Assembly (NCBI RefSeq): GCF_014199955.1
Contig: NZ_JACHOQ010000003.1
Span: 434,001 to 498,000, forward strand
Origin: Brevundimonas aurantiaca
GTDB lineage: Bacteria; Pseudomonadota; Alphaproteobacteria; Caulobacterales; Caulobacteraceae
Length of the DNA: 64,000 nt
Direction: 5' to 3'
The notes below the pieces were generated by a model. The model ran no database searches, was not told the origin of the DNA, and worked only from the letters and a program-made list of their open reading frames with translations. Positions 42,241 to 50,899 of the stretch are shown here, in pieces (the first letter of the stretch is position 1; each line of letters starts with the position of its first letter). The position numbers and the translations under genes were made by a program.

Positions 42241-42687
42241 TCATGCGTGGAGACCGTCACAGTGCGCATGGTTTCCAAGCGCCTCAATCACTCGGCAGTC
42301 GGAAATCCGCCCACCTGAGCAACTCGCCGCCTGAATACGGGTGAGTTCGGCGTGCAGCGCCTGAAGCCCGGCGATGCGAGTCTCAACCGCCGCAAGCTGG
42401 CGTTCGGCGATCCGGTTGACCTCCGTGCAGGGCTGGTCGGGTTCGTCGGACAGCGCCAGCAGGGCGCGGATGTCGTCGATCTCGAACCCCAGCTGCCGCG
42501 CGTGGCGAATGAAGGCGAGCCGCCGCGTCGCAGCGCCGTCGTAAAGGCGTCGGTCGCTCGCGGTGCGGGGCGGCTCCTCCAGCAGTCCGATCTTCTCGTA
42601 GAACCGGATCGTCGGAACCTTCACGCCGGTCTCGGCCGAAAGGCGCCCGATCGTCCGGAGCGGGGGAGGGGATGGGTCTCTGGCCAT
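42241..42687 (-). CDS. MerR-family metal-responsive regulator
   Basis: A 148-residue MerR-type transcription factor. The N-terminal helix-turn-helix reads TIGRLSAETGVKVPTIRFYEKIGLLE, followed by the dimer helix and a metal-binding tail with cysteines in CTEVNR, ASCSGG, SDCRV and the terminal HAHCDG. The group (CadR/PbrR/ZntR-like) responds to Cd, Pb or Zn. The gene is divergent from the CDF gene, and the 17-base dyad operator between them has MerR-type promoter geometry, so it should control the downstream metal genes. Confidence 0.9.
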   Translation of the reverse strand: MARDPSPPPLRTIGRLSAETGVKVPTIRFYEKIGLLEEPPRTASDRRLYDGAATRRLAFIRHARQLGFEIDDIRALLALSDEPDQPCTEVNRIAERQLAAVETRIAGLQALHAELTRIQAASCSGGRISDCRVIEALGNHAHCDGLHA

Positions 42688-42703
42688 GCTCGAAATATAG
42701 GGC

Positions 42704-42734
42704 TTGATCCTCTAGTGGCTAGAGGATGCATGAA
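42704..42734 (+). promoter_or_regulatory. MerR-type promoter with dyad operator
   Basis: CCTCTAG-TGG-CTAGAGG (42709-42725) is a perfect 7-bp inverted repeat. It overlaps the spacer between a -35-like TTGATC (42704-42709) and a -10-like CATGAA (about 42729-42734), giving the long (about 19 bp) spacer typical of MerR-controlled promoters. Transcription would start near the ATG at 42741, so that message may have little or no leader. Confidence 0.65.
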
Positions 42735-42740
42735 GGGTGC

Positions 42741-43409
42741 ATGACGACGCCCGCTCCGACAGAATCCTGCGCCCCGGCCCGAGGCTGCTGCGGCCATCAG
42801 GTCCGGTTCGACGGGGCCTCGCCCGCCTATCGGCGCGTGCTGATGGCCGTCATCGCCCTTAATCTGGGTGGGTTCTTCGCGGTCGCCGCGGGCGGTCTCA
42901 TGCAGGGATCGGCGGCTCTCGCCGCCAATGCGATGGACTTCCTGGCCGACAGCGCCACCTACGCCGTCAGCCTCTGGGCCATCGGCAAGTCCGTGCGGGT
43001 GCGGTCCGGTGCCGCAGTCTTCAAAAGCGCAAGCCTCCTCGTCATGGCCGTGAGCATTCTCGGCTACGCCGTCTGGAGAGCGGTCACGGGGCAGCCGCCC
43101 GAAGGCGTCGTCATCACCGGTCTGGGACTGGTCGGCTTCGCCGCGAATCTAATCGCCGCCCTGCTGCTCGTGCGTTTCCGTGACGGTGACGCCAACGTGC
43201 GCTCCGTCTGGCTTTGCACACGGAACGATCTGATCCACAGCCTGGGCGTCGCCGCGGCCGGCGGGCTGGTCTGGCTGACTGGATCCCGGTGGCCGGACTT
43301 GCTGGCGGGCCTTCTGCTGGGCGGCGTCTTCCTCCAGTCCGCCATTTCGATCTTGGTGCAGGCTAGGGCGGAGAGCCGCGCAGCCCACGCCGCTGTTCGG
43401 ACTTTGTAA
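42741..43409 (+). CDS. cation diffusion facilitator family transporter (short form)
   Basis: A 222-residue membrane protein starting MTTPAPTESCAPARGCCG. Six hydrophobic segments carry CDF-like metal residues in NAMDFLAD (TM2) and RNDLIHSLGV (TM5), but the cytoplasmic C-terminal domain of full-length CDF proteins is lacking. It is the first gene of the MerR-controlled operon. The in-frame ATG at 42726 overlaps the promoter and is not preferred. It probably exports divalent metals (Zn, Cd or Co). Confidence 0.85.
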   Translation: MTTPAPTESCAPARGCCGHQVRFDGASPAYRRVLMAVIALNLGGFFAVAAGGLMQGSAALAANAMDFLADSATYAVSLWAIGKSVRVRSGAAVFKSASLLVMAVSILGYAVWRAVTGQPPEGVVITGLGLVGFAANLIAALLLVRFRDGDANVRSVWLCTRNDLIHSLGVAAAGGLVWLTGSRWPDLLAGLLLGGVFLQSAISILVQARAESRAAHAAVRTL

Positions 43410-43437
43410 CGCATTGCCTAACTTCGAGAACGAAAGT

Positions 43438-43794
43438 ATGCAGCGCGCGATGACCTGGTCGATGACGACATGGGCGAAGCTGATCGTGGCGATGACTCTT
43501 GTCTTCGCCGCCTTCTTCTTTGCGCCCGCCGTCGACGCCGCGACCTGTCTGCCGGAACCGCCTGCGGCTCACGCGGTCGTCGATCATGATCAAAGCGAGG
43601 GCGACCACAGCGGCAAGAGCGGCGGTCACGGGATCTGCTCGCACGGCCACTGCCACCACACCTCAACGGCGCGCGGTCCTGCCGTGGACGCCTTTGCTCC
43701 GTCGTTCGGCGAGCCTCCTCTGCAAAGCGGCCGACAGGATGACTTCCGGGCGTCCATCACGCCTGACGGCCTGAAGCGTCCTCCCAGAGTCTGA
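43438..43794 (+). CDS. His-rich exported protein of the metal operon
   Basis: A 118-residue protein with a hydrophobic N-terminal signal/membrane segment (WAKLIVAMTLVFAAFFFAPAV) and a histidine-rich part (DHDQSEGDHSGKSGGHG, then CSHGHCHH), as expected of a periplasmic metal binder. The ATG at 43438 (MQRAMTW) gives a normal signal peptide; a TTG eight codons upstream is possible. The family is not recognised beyond similarity in character to small DUF2946-like proteins of metal operons. It lies between the first CDF gene and czcC. Confidence 0.65.
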   Translation: MQRAMTWSMTTWAKLIVAMTLVFAAFFFAPAVDAATCLPEPPAAHAVVDHDQSEGDHSGKSGGHGICSHGHCHHTSTARGPAVDAFAPSFGEPPLQSGRQDDFRASITPDGLKRPPRV

Positions 43795-43850
43795 CCGAAG
43801 ACCTGCGCCTTAGCGCGCCTCTTCGTCCTCAGAAACTCTGGAAATGAATC

Positions 43851-45104
43851 ATGTCTCCCACATCTCGCAGGCGGCCGCGTTACGCGGTCGGCTGCGCCCT
43901 CGCTGCGATCGCGGCGACCCTGGCCAGTCCCGTATGGGCTGACCCAGCTCCGACCTATGCCCAACTCCTCGCTCAACTCGGGAATGCGCCTGCGACCCTT
44001 GAGGCGGGCGCCAACTACGACGCAGCGGAAGCCCGTGTCCGTCAGGCACGGGTGCGTCCCAACCCTGTCCTCGGCTTCGATGTCGAGAACGCCTATGGCT
44101 CAGGCCCCTATTCGGGTCTGAACAACGCGGACATGACCCTGGCGATCAGTCAGGATCTCGAGCTGTGGGGACGTCGTTCGACGCGCATCGCCGCCGCTCG
44201 CGCCGAGGCCGGCGCAGTGGGCCTTCAACGAGACCTTGCGGTCATCGACGCCGCAGGCCGCCTGGCCCTGATCTATGCCGAAGCGGAGGCCGCGCAGAGG
44301 CGAGCCACGCTCGCGGAAGAAACCCTCACGCTGACCGTCGCGGATGCCCGCGCGGCCCTGACCCTCGTGGAGGAAGGTCGCGAACCTCTCCTCCGCGGCA
44401 TTCAGGGGGAGGCCGAGGCTGCCTCGGCGCGCGCGACGCGGGATGAAGCTGTCGCGGAACGCGACGCGGCCTATGCCCGTCTCACGGCTGTCGCCATGAT
44501 CCCGGTTCCGGTCACGCAGATCGAAGACAGCCTTCTCGACGAGGCGCCGACGACGATCGGATCCGTGATCGAGGATGCGCCGACGGTCCGCGTCGCCGAA
44601 GCCCAACGGTCCGCCGCCGAACGACGCATCGATGTTCAACGGGTTCAGGCCCGCCCCGACATCAACGCCAGTATCGGCATCCGCCGCTTCGAGGCGGAAG
44701 ATGCGACGGCGCTGACTTTCGGCGTCAGCATGCCGCTGCCGTTGTTCGACCGGAACCGGGGAAACATCGAAGCGGCGCAAGCCGAGTTTCGCGCTGCCGA
44801 CGCCCGGCTGATGAGTGCGCGGCAGGAAGCCCAGGCGGACCGCGCTGCCGCGGTCGCTCGCCTTTCGGCCTCGGTCAGTCGCGTCAACGCTGCTGACGGC
44901 GGCGTCACCGCCGCAGAGGAAGCCTATCGCCTGTCCCGCATCGGCTTTGAGTCCGGCCGCATTTCCCAGGTCGAACTGCGGGTGACCCGCACCGCCCTCG
45001 TCAACGCCCGGTCTGCAGCGGTCGACGCGCGTCTCGCGCGCGTCCGAGCCGAGATCGATCTCGCGCGCCTTGATGGCCGCGCCCCCTTCGAAGGAGCCCA
45101 GTGA
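43851..45104 (+). CDS. czcC: TolC-family outer-membrane component of Czc efflux (CzcC)
   Basis: A 417-residue outer-membrane efflux protein. A signal peptide (about residues 1-31, ending VWADPAP) precedes two outer-membrane efflux protein repeats with long coiled-coil helices; the second starts around RVAEAQRSAAERRIDVQR. VRPNPVLGFDVENAYGSG is typical of the CzcC/CusC group. The stop overlaps the czcB start (TGATG). Confidence 0.9.
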   Translation: MSPTSRRRPRYAVGCALAAIAATLASPVWADPAPTYAQLLAQLGNAPATLEAGANYDAAEARVRQARVRPNPVLGFDVENAYGSGPYSGLNNADMTLAISQDLELWGRRSTRIAAARAEAGAVGLQRDLAVIDAAGRLALIYAEAEAAQRRATLAEETLTLTVADARAALTLVEEGREPLLRGIQGEAEAASARATRDEAVAERDAAYARLTAVAMIPVPVTQIEDSLLDEAPTTIGSVIEDAPTVRVAEAQRSAAERRIDVQRVQARPDINASIGIRRFEAEDATALTFGVSMPLPLFDRNRGNIEAAQAEFRAADARLMSARQEAQADRAAAVARLSASVSRVNAADGGVTAAEEAYRLSRIGFESGRISQVELRVTRTALVNARSAAVDARLARVRAEIDLARLDGRAPFEGAQ

Positions 45105-46306
45105 TGCGCAAGCGCACATCGAACAAGACCCTGCTGATCGGCGGCGTCGCCGCCCTGGTCATTCTCGGAGGCGGCGGCCTCTGGTTGGCCACCCGGTCCT
45201 CCGAACCCGCCGCGCCGGCTGCCGCCGAAGGCGAAGCCGGCCATGCCGAGGAAGAGGGGGGACACGCCGAGGGGGAGGCCGCCGGGGCAGAGACCGAAGG
45301 TCGGATTGAACTCACCACAGCAGAGATCCAGGCAGCGGGCATCACGGTCGTCGGCGTCGGCGGCGGAGGAGGAGGGGAGACCCGGCTCGCCGGCCGCGTA
45401 GAGCCGATGGTCGATTCTCGCGCTGCCGTGGGCGCTGCCGTCGGAGGTCGCGTCGAGCGCGTTCTCGTCGCGCCGGGTCAGTCGGTCCGCGCCGGTCAGC
45501 CGCTTGTGAGCCTTGTCAGCGGCGAGGCGGCGACCTTCCGCGCGGACGCCGACGCGGCCGGGGCATCCGCTGAAGCGGCGCGCCAGGCCTATGAGCGAAA
45601 TCGCAGTCTGGCGGATCAGGGCATCGTCGCGCGGCAGGAGGTCGAAGCGTCACGCGCCCAGTTCCTGAGCGCCGAGGCGGCGACCCGCGCCGCTCGCGCC
45701 CGCTCGGCGGCCGCTGGCTCTCCGAACGCTTCGGGCAGGCTCAGCGTGACCAGTCCGATCTCGGGCGTGGTCAGCAGCGTCCAGGTCGGTCCGGGCGGGT
45801 TCGTCGCCCAGGGCGGCGTGGTGGCGGAAGTCAGCAATCCTGCTCGTGTCGAGATGGTCTTCAACGCACCGCCTGCCCTTGCGGCCAATGTGCGTGCCGG
45901 TGCGCCAATGCGCGTGACCGGGCCGAACGGCGAGTTCGACGCCGTCGTCACCGGCGTCGCCGCCGACGCCGGTCTCAGCGAAAGCGGCGCGACCGTGATC
46001 CGGGCCCGACCCTCTGGCGCGTCTCTGCCGCCAGCCGGTTCGGCCGTCACTGGCGCCATCGTGACCGGCGAGGCGACTGGCGGGATGACCGTGCCCACCG
46101 AGGCGGTCCAGACCGTCGATGGAAACACCGTGGTCTTCGTGCAGGTCGAGGGCGGCTTCCAAGCCGTGCAAGTGCTCGCAGGCCGCCAGGCCGCGGGCCG
46201 CACCGAGATCCTGCGCGGGCTCACCGGATCTGAACGCGTGGCGTCCGCCAACGCCTTCCTGCTCAAGGCCGAAATGGCCAAGGGCGAAGCCGAGCACGGG
46301 CACTAG
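45104..46306 (+). CDS. czcB: periplasmic adaptor of Czc efflux (CzcB)
   Basis: A 400-residue membrane fusion protein linking the RND pump to the outer-membrane channel. It has an N-terminal membrane anchor (about 10-25) and a His/Glu-rich stretch (GHAEEEGGHAEGEAAGAETEG) that may bind metal. Then come a barrel-sandwich (biotinyl-lipoyl) domain, with RVEPMVDSRAAVG...ERVLVAPGQSVRAGQPLVSL, and the alpha hairpin. AAGGAG lies 7 bases before the ATG, which overlaps the czcC stop. The czcA gene follows after 8 bases. Confidence 0.9.
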   Translation: MRKRTSNKTLLIGGVAALVILGGGGLWLATRSSEPAAPAAAEGEAGHAEEEGGHAEGEAAGAETEGRIELTTAEIQAAGITVVGVGGGGGGETRLAGRVEPMVDSRAAVGAAVGGRVERVLVAPGQSVRAGQPLVSLVSGEAATFRADADAAGASAEAARQAYERNRSLADQGIVARQEVEASRAQFLSAEAATRAARARSAAAGSPNASGRLSVTSPISGVVSSVQVGPGGFVAQGGVVAEVSNPARVEMVFNAPPALAANVRAGAPMRVTGPNGEFDAVVTGVAADAGLSESGATVIRARPSGASLPPAGSAVTGAIVTGEATGGMTVPTEAVQTVDGNTVVFVQVEGGFQAVQVLAGRQAAGRTEILRGLTGSERVASANAFLLKAEMAKGEAEHGH

Positions 46307-46314
46307 GGGGCGTC

Positions 46315-49300
46315 ATGTTCAAAGCACTTATCGAAGCCTCGGTCCGCTTCCGATGGTTCGTGGTCCTGGCGACGGCGATCGTCGCCGCCTTCGGCCTCTA
46401 CAACCTGACGCAGCTACCCATCGACGCCGTGCCGGACATCACCAACCGGCAGGTTCAGATCAACACCATCGCGCCAGCGCTCGCGCCCGAGCAGATGGAA
46501 CGTCAGGTCACCTATCCGCTCGAAACCGCGATGGCGGGTATTCCTGGCATCCAGACCACGCGGTCGCTGAGCCGAAACGGCTTCAGCCAGGTCACGGTCA
46601 TCTTCTCCGACAACACGGACATCTACTTCGCCCGCCAGCAGGTGGCCGAACGGATGGCCCAGGCGCGCGAACGGTTGCCCGAAGGCGTGGAGCCGGCGCT
46701 TGCGCCCATCACCACGGGACTGGGCGAGGTGCTGATGTGGACGGTCGACTTCAAGCCGTTCAACAGCGCCAACCTCGCCAAACCGGGTGAGCCCGGCTGG
46801 CAGGCGGGCGGCGCCTATCTGACGCCCGAAGGCGAACTCCTGACCACGCCCCAGGCCCGCGCAACCTATCTCCGCACGGTTCAGGACTGGATCATCGCCC
46901 CGCGCATGCGGACCGCGAAGGGACTGGCCGGCGTTGATGTGAACGGCGGCTATGTGAAGGAGTATGCGGTCCGACCCGACGCCGCGCGTCTGGCGGGTTA
47001 CGGTCTGAGCCTGAACGATCTCGTCGTCGCGCTGGAACGGGCTAACACCCAGGCTGGCGCTGGCTATGTCCAGCGGTCCGGCGAAGCCTTGACCGTGCGG
47101 ACCGACGCCTTGGCGCAGACCATCCCGGATCTCGCCCAGGCCCCCGTCGTCAACCGCAACGGACTGGTCGTCCGGGTCGCCGACGTCGCCACCGTCGAGA
47201 TTGGCCAGGCGCCGCGTCTCGGCGGCGCCAGCCGCGACGGCCACGAGGCCGTGGTTGGTACGGCGCTGATGCTGGCCGGCGGCAACAGCCGGACGGTGGC
47301 CCAAGCCGCAGCCGAACGTCTCGAGGAGGTTTCCGCGAGCCTGCCGCCGAGCGTTGTCGCCGAACCGGTCCTGAACCGCAGCTCGCTGGTCAACAAGACC
47401 ATCTCAACCGTCGCCAAGAACCTGATCGAAGGCGCTCTGCTGGTGATCGTGGTGCTGTTCCTGCTGCTCGGCAACATCCGTGCGGCCTCGATCACCGCCC
47501 TGATGATCCCGATCAGCTTCCTGTTCGCGGTCATCGGCATGAACCGCTTTGGCATCAGCGGAAACCTGATGAGCCTCGGCGCGCTGGACTTCGGCCTTCT
47601 GGTCGACGGCGCGGTCGTGGTGGTCGAGAATACCCTGCTGATGCTCAGCCAGCGGCGGGCCGAAGCCGGTCGAATGCTGACACGCCGGGAGCGGCTCGAG
47701 GTTGCTGGAGCCGCGGCGCGTCAGATGGTCAAACCGGCTGCTTTTGGCCAGCTGATCATCCTCCTGGTCTTCACGCCGCTGCTGATGCTTGAGGGCGTGG
47801 AGGGCAAGACCTTCATCCCCATGGGCGCAACGGTGATGCTGGCCCTCGTCGGCGCCTTCATCTTCTCCTTCACCTTCGTGCCGGCGATGACGGCCCTGCT
47901 GGTCCGGGATCCGAAGAAGGTCGAGGTCGATGAGCACGGCCACGCCCACGAGCACGAGACCTTCATCCTCCGATACGCGCGGCGCTGGATCGAACCGGCG
48001 ATCCGCGCCGCCGTCGACCGGCCCAAAGTCGTCCTGGCGTCCGCGCTCGGCGCCCTCGTCATTGGCGGCATCGCCTTCAGTTCTTTGGGGCGGGAGTTCA
48101 TTCCGACCCTGGATGAAGGCGATATCGCCATGCAGGCGTTGCGCGTGCCGTCCGCCTCGCTGGAACAATCGCTGGCGATGCAGATGGCCCTCGAACGCGT
48201 CATCAAGGCCCAGCCCGAGGTGAAGACTGTCTTCGCCCGGACCGGGACGGCGGAGGCGGCGGTGGACCCGATGCCGCCGAACATTTCGGACGCGGTCATC
48301 GTCCTGAAAGACCGCAAGGAGTGGCCCGATCCGAACCTTCCGAAAGAGGAGCTGATCGAACGGTTCGAAGAGCTCGCCGCCGGACAACTCGGCAACAGCT
48401 TCGAGTTCAGCCAGCCCATCGAGCTGCGCTTCAACGAGCTGATCTCGGGGGTTCGGACCGACCTCGCCGTGATGGTCTATGGCGACGACTTCACCCAGCT
48501 GCAGGCCACTGCGGACCGGGTCGCCGCCGCCCTGCGCGCAACGCCCGGATCTGCCGACGTTCGCGTCGAACAGGCGTCCGGGCTGCCCACCCTGACCGTC
48601 AGCGTGGATCGTTTCGCGGCCGCCAACTACGGCTTGTCGGCCGCCGATGTCTCCGAGGCGGTTTCGGCCGCGGTCGGCGGCGCCGAGGCCGGGCAAATCT
48701 TCGAAGGCGATCGTCGCTTCAGCGTCGTCGTCCGTCTCGCGGATGATGCACGGAATGATCCGGCGGCCCTTGCGGCTCTGCCGGTAACGACCGCCACAGG
48801 CGTGACCGTGCCGCTCTCCTCCGTCGCCCGGATTCAGGTCGCGGAAGGACAGAACCAGATCAGCCGCAATGACGGCAGCCGGCGGATGGTGGTGCAGGCC
48901 AACGTTCGCGGGCGCGACCTGGGCGGCTTCGTCACCGAGGCCCAGGCCAAGGTGGAGGCCGACGTCGATCTTCCGACCGGCTACTCCCTGACCTGGGGTG
49001 GCCAGTTCGAGAACCTGAAGCGGGCCGAACAGCGTCTGGGGCTGGTCATTCCGATCGTCTTCATCCTGATCGGGGTCTTGCTTTTCATGGCTCTGGGATC
49101 CTTCGCCGAGGCGGGCCTGGTGTTCGCGTGCGTTCCGTTGGCTCTGGTCGGCGGCGCCCTGGCGCTTGTCCTCAGGGGGATGCCGTTCTCGGTTTCCGCA
49201 GCGGTCGGCTTCATCGCCGTGTCCGGCGTCGCGACCTTGAACGGTCTCGTGCTGATGCAGGCCATTCGGGAGCGTCTCACGGGCGGAGCGGCGCCGCGTC

Positions 49301-49539
49301 TTGCCGCCATCGAAGGCGCGACAAGCCGGCTTCGCGCCGTCCTGACGACGGCTCTCGTCGCCATCGTCGGGTTTATCCCGATGGCATTCGCTCACGGCGC
49401 CGGCGCCGAAGTGCAGAAGCCGCTGGCCACCGTGGTCATCGGAGGCCTGCTCACGGCCACCGCGCTGACGCTCCTTGTCCTTCCGACCTTCGCGGCCAAG
49501 GCCGTGAAACACCGGAAGGCGGAAGGGATCGAGGAATGA
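46315..49539 (+). CDS. czcA: RND metal efflux pump CzcA
   Basis: The 1074-residue inner-membrane pump of the heavy-metal (HME) RND class, exporting Co/Zn/Cd by proton exchange. It shows the N-terminal RFRWFVVLATAIVAAFGLYN segment, the HME signature DFGLLVDGAVVVVEN in TM4, the two periplasmic loops, and about 12 membrane segments in two halves. The cytoplasmic loop contains HGHAHEHE, a His-rich stretch that may bind metal. Length is normal. It is the third gene of the czcCBA unit; the following CDF gene starts within its stop codon (ATGA). Confidence 0.93.
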   Translation: MFKALIEASVRFRWFVVLATAIVAAFGLYNLTQLPIDAVPDITNRQVQINTIAPALAPEQMERQVTYPLETAMAGIPGIQTTRSLSRNGFSQVTVIFSDNTDIYFARQQVAERMAQARERLPEGVEPALAPITTGLGEVLMWTVDFKPFNSANLAKPGEPGWQAGGAYLTPEGELLTTPQARATYLRTVQDWIIAPRMRTAKGLAGVDVNGGYVKEYAVRPDAARLAGYGLSLNDLVVALERANTQAGAGYVQRSGEALTVRTDALAQTIPDLAQAPVVNRNGLVVRVADVATVEIGQAPRLGGASRDGHEAVVGTALMLAGGNSRTVAQAAAERLEEVSASLPPSVVAEPVLNRSSLVNKTISTVAKNLIEGALLVIVVLFLLLGNIRAASITALMIPISFLFAVIGMNRFGISGNLMSLGALDFGLLVDGAVVVVENTLLMLSQRRAEAGRMLTRRERLEVAGAAARQMVKPAAFGQLIILLVFTPLLMLEGVEGKTFIPMGATVMLALVGAFIFSFTFVPAMTALLVRDPKKVEVDEHGHAHEHETFILRYARRWIEPAIRAAVDRPKVVLASALGALVIGGIAFSSLGREFIPTLDEGDIAMQALRVPSASLEQSLAMQMALERVIKAQPEVKTVFARTGTAEAAVDPMPPNISDAVIVLKDRKEWPDPNLPKEELIERFEELAAGQLGNSFEFSQPIELRFNELISGVRTDLAVMVYGDDFTQLQATADRVAAALRATPGSADVRVEQASGLPTLTVSVDRFAAANYGLSAADVSEAVSAAVGGAEAGQIFEGDRRFSVVVRLADDARNDPAALAALPVTTATGVTVPLSSVARIQVAEGQNQISRNDGSRRMVVQANVRGRDLGGFVTEAQAKVEADVDLPTGYSLTWGGQFENLKRAEQRLGLVIPIVFILIGVLLFMALGSFAEAGLVFACVPLALVGGALALVLRGMPFSVSAAVGFIAVSGVATLNGLVLMQAIRERLTGGAAPRLAAIEGATSRLRAVLTTALVAIVGFIPMAFAHGAGAEVQKPLATVVIGGLLTATALTLLVLPTFAAKAVKHRKAEGIEE

Positions 49540-50141
49540 GCGGGGCCCACGAAACAGAGCAGGTCCAGCGCCGCACCCTCCTGGTGGTGCTGTTCCTGAA
49601 CGCTCTGCTGTTCGTGGGCCTGGGAGTCGGCGGCCTCGCCGCCGACTCCAGCGCTCTGCTCGCGAACGCCGTCGACAACGGCTCCGACGCGGCCGTCTAT
49701 CTGATCAGCTTCCTCGCCGTCGGGCGCGCGCTGATCTGGAAGACGCGGGCGGCTCAGGTCTCCGGCGTGATGCTGCTGATCTTCTCGGTCCTCGTCCTGC
49801 TCGACGCCCTGCGCCGGACGCTGACGGGAACCGAGCCGGTCGGACCGACCATGATGGTGCTCGCTGTCGTAGCGGCGGTTATCAATCTGATCTGCCTGCT
49901 GTTGATCCGTCGTCAGCAGAGCAGCGACGTCAACATGAAGGCGGCCGAGACATTCAGCCTGAACGATTTCGCCTCGAACGGCGGCATCCTCGTCGCAGGC
50001 GGCCTGGTGATGTGGTTGGACCAGTCGTGGCCCGACCTGCTGGTGGGGGTGCTGGTCGCCGCCATAGCCGCCAAGGGCGGCTTCGACATTCTACGCGATG
50101 CGCGCCTTGCGCGACGCGACGCGGAGAGCTCGGTGACATGA
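49536..50141 (+). CDS. cation diffusion facilitator family transporter (second copy)
   Basis: A 201-residue CDF-like membrane protein whose ATG overlaps the czcA stop (ATGA), so it is coupled to the efflux operon. Six hydrophobic segments; possible metal residues are in NAVDNGSDAAVY and SLNDFASNGG. Like the first CDF gene it lacks the C-terminal cytoplasmic domain, and the two share the general pattern WPDLL followed by a final membrane helix. They are diverged paralogues rather than a recent duplication. Confidence 0.82.
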   Translation: MSGAHETEQVQRRTLLVVLFLNALLFVGLGVGGLAADSSALLANAVDNGSDAAVYLISFLAVGRALIWKTRAAQVSGVMLLIFSVLVLLDALRRTLTGTEPVGPTMMVLAVVAAVINLICLLLIRRQQSSDVNMKAAETFSLNDFASNGGILVAGGLVMWLDQSWPDLLVGVLVAAIAAKGGFDILRDARLARRDAESSVT

Positions 50142-50749
50142 GCCCGCCGTTGATCGACATCGCCTCCGTCCAGCGCTGGCGCAAACTCTTCATCGCCGCC
50201 GGGTTGTTCGCCCTGCTGGCCTGGACCGCTCTCGTGAAGGCCCAGCCACAGCTCGAGCATCCCGTCGAACATCTCGGGCTGATCGCCATCATGGTTTGCG
50301 TCTTGGGGCGCGCCTGGTGCTCGCTCTACATCGGCGGCCGAAAGAAGCAGGAGATCGTCACCAGCGGGCCTTATTCGCTGTGTCGAAACCCGCTTTATGT
50401 TTTCAGCTTCATCGGCGCATTCGGGATCGGCGCACAGACGGGCAGCCTGACCGTCGGCGCCACCTTCGCCGTCGCCTGCTGGATCGTGTTCCGCATCGTC
50501 GCGAGCCGAGAGGAAAGCTTCCTGACGTCGGCCTTCGGCGACACCTACCGCAGCTACGTCGTGCGCACCCCCCGCTTCGTTCCGAACCTGCGCCTCTGGC
50601 GTGATGAGGCGGAACTGTCCGTCCGGCCGGCCTTCTTCCTCCGGACTGTCCGCGACGGCCTTGTCTTCCTTCTGGCGTTGCCCGTGTTCGAGGGACTGGA
50701 GCACCTCCAGAACCTCGGCTGGCTCGACGCTCTCATCGCCCTACCGTGA
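50138..50749 (+). CDS. isoprenylcysteine carboxyl methyltransferase-like membrane protein
   Basis: A 203-residue membrane protein with 5-6 hydrophobic segments. GPYSLCRNPLYVFSF and REESFLTSAFGDTYRSY are the SAM-binding motifs of the ICMT/PEMT family; EE..F...G..Y is a signature of these membrane methyltransferases. It overlaps the previous gene by 4 bases (ATGA). Such genes are frequent in czc-like metal operons, with an unknown substrate, possibly a membrane lipid. Confidence 0.85.
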   Translation: MSPPLIDIASVQRWRKLFIAAGLFALLAWTALVKAQPQLEHPVEHLGLIAIMVCVLGRAWCSLYIGGRKKQEIVTSGPYSLCRNPLYVFSFIGAFGIGAQTGSLTVGATFAVACWIVFRIVASREESFLTSAFGDTYRSYVVRTPRFVPNLRLWRDEAELSVRPAFFLRTVRDGLVFLLALPVFEGLEHLQNLGWLDALIALP

Positions 50750-50756
50750 GGTCGAG

Positions 50757-50888
50757 ATGAACCGCAAGCGACTGGTCATCCTCCTGAGTGCGGCTTTGGC
50801 GATCGCCGCCTTCGTCGCTGGAGCCGTCGCCCAGCGCGCCGGGATGTTCGTGCCTGACCGCTCGATCCCTACCCGTGATGTCTCCTGA
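50757..50888 (+). CDS. 43-residue single-span membrane protein
   Basis: A short ORF MNRKRLVILLSAALAIAAFV... with one membrane segment (about 5-24) and a polar tail ending DRSIPTRDVS. GAGGTCGAG precedes the ATG and the gene fits tightly between the ICMT-like gene and the P-type ATPase, 8 and 11 bases away. Its role is unknown; it might stabilise a transporter. It is not in any family I recognise. Confidence 0.55.
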   Translation: MNRKRLVILLSAALAIAAFVAGAVAQRAGMFVPDRSIPTRDVS

Positions 50889-50899
50889 GGAGCCCGATC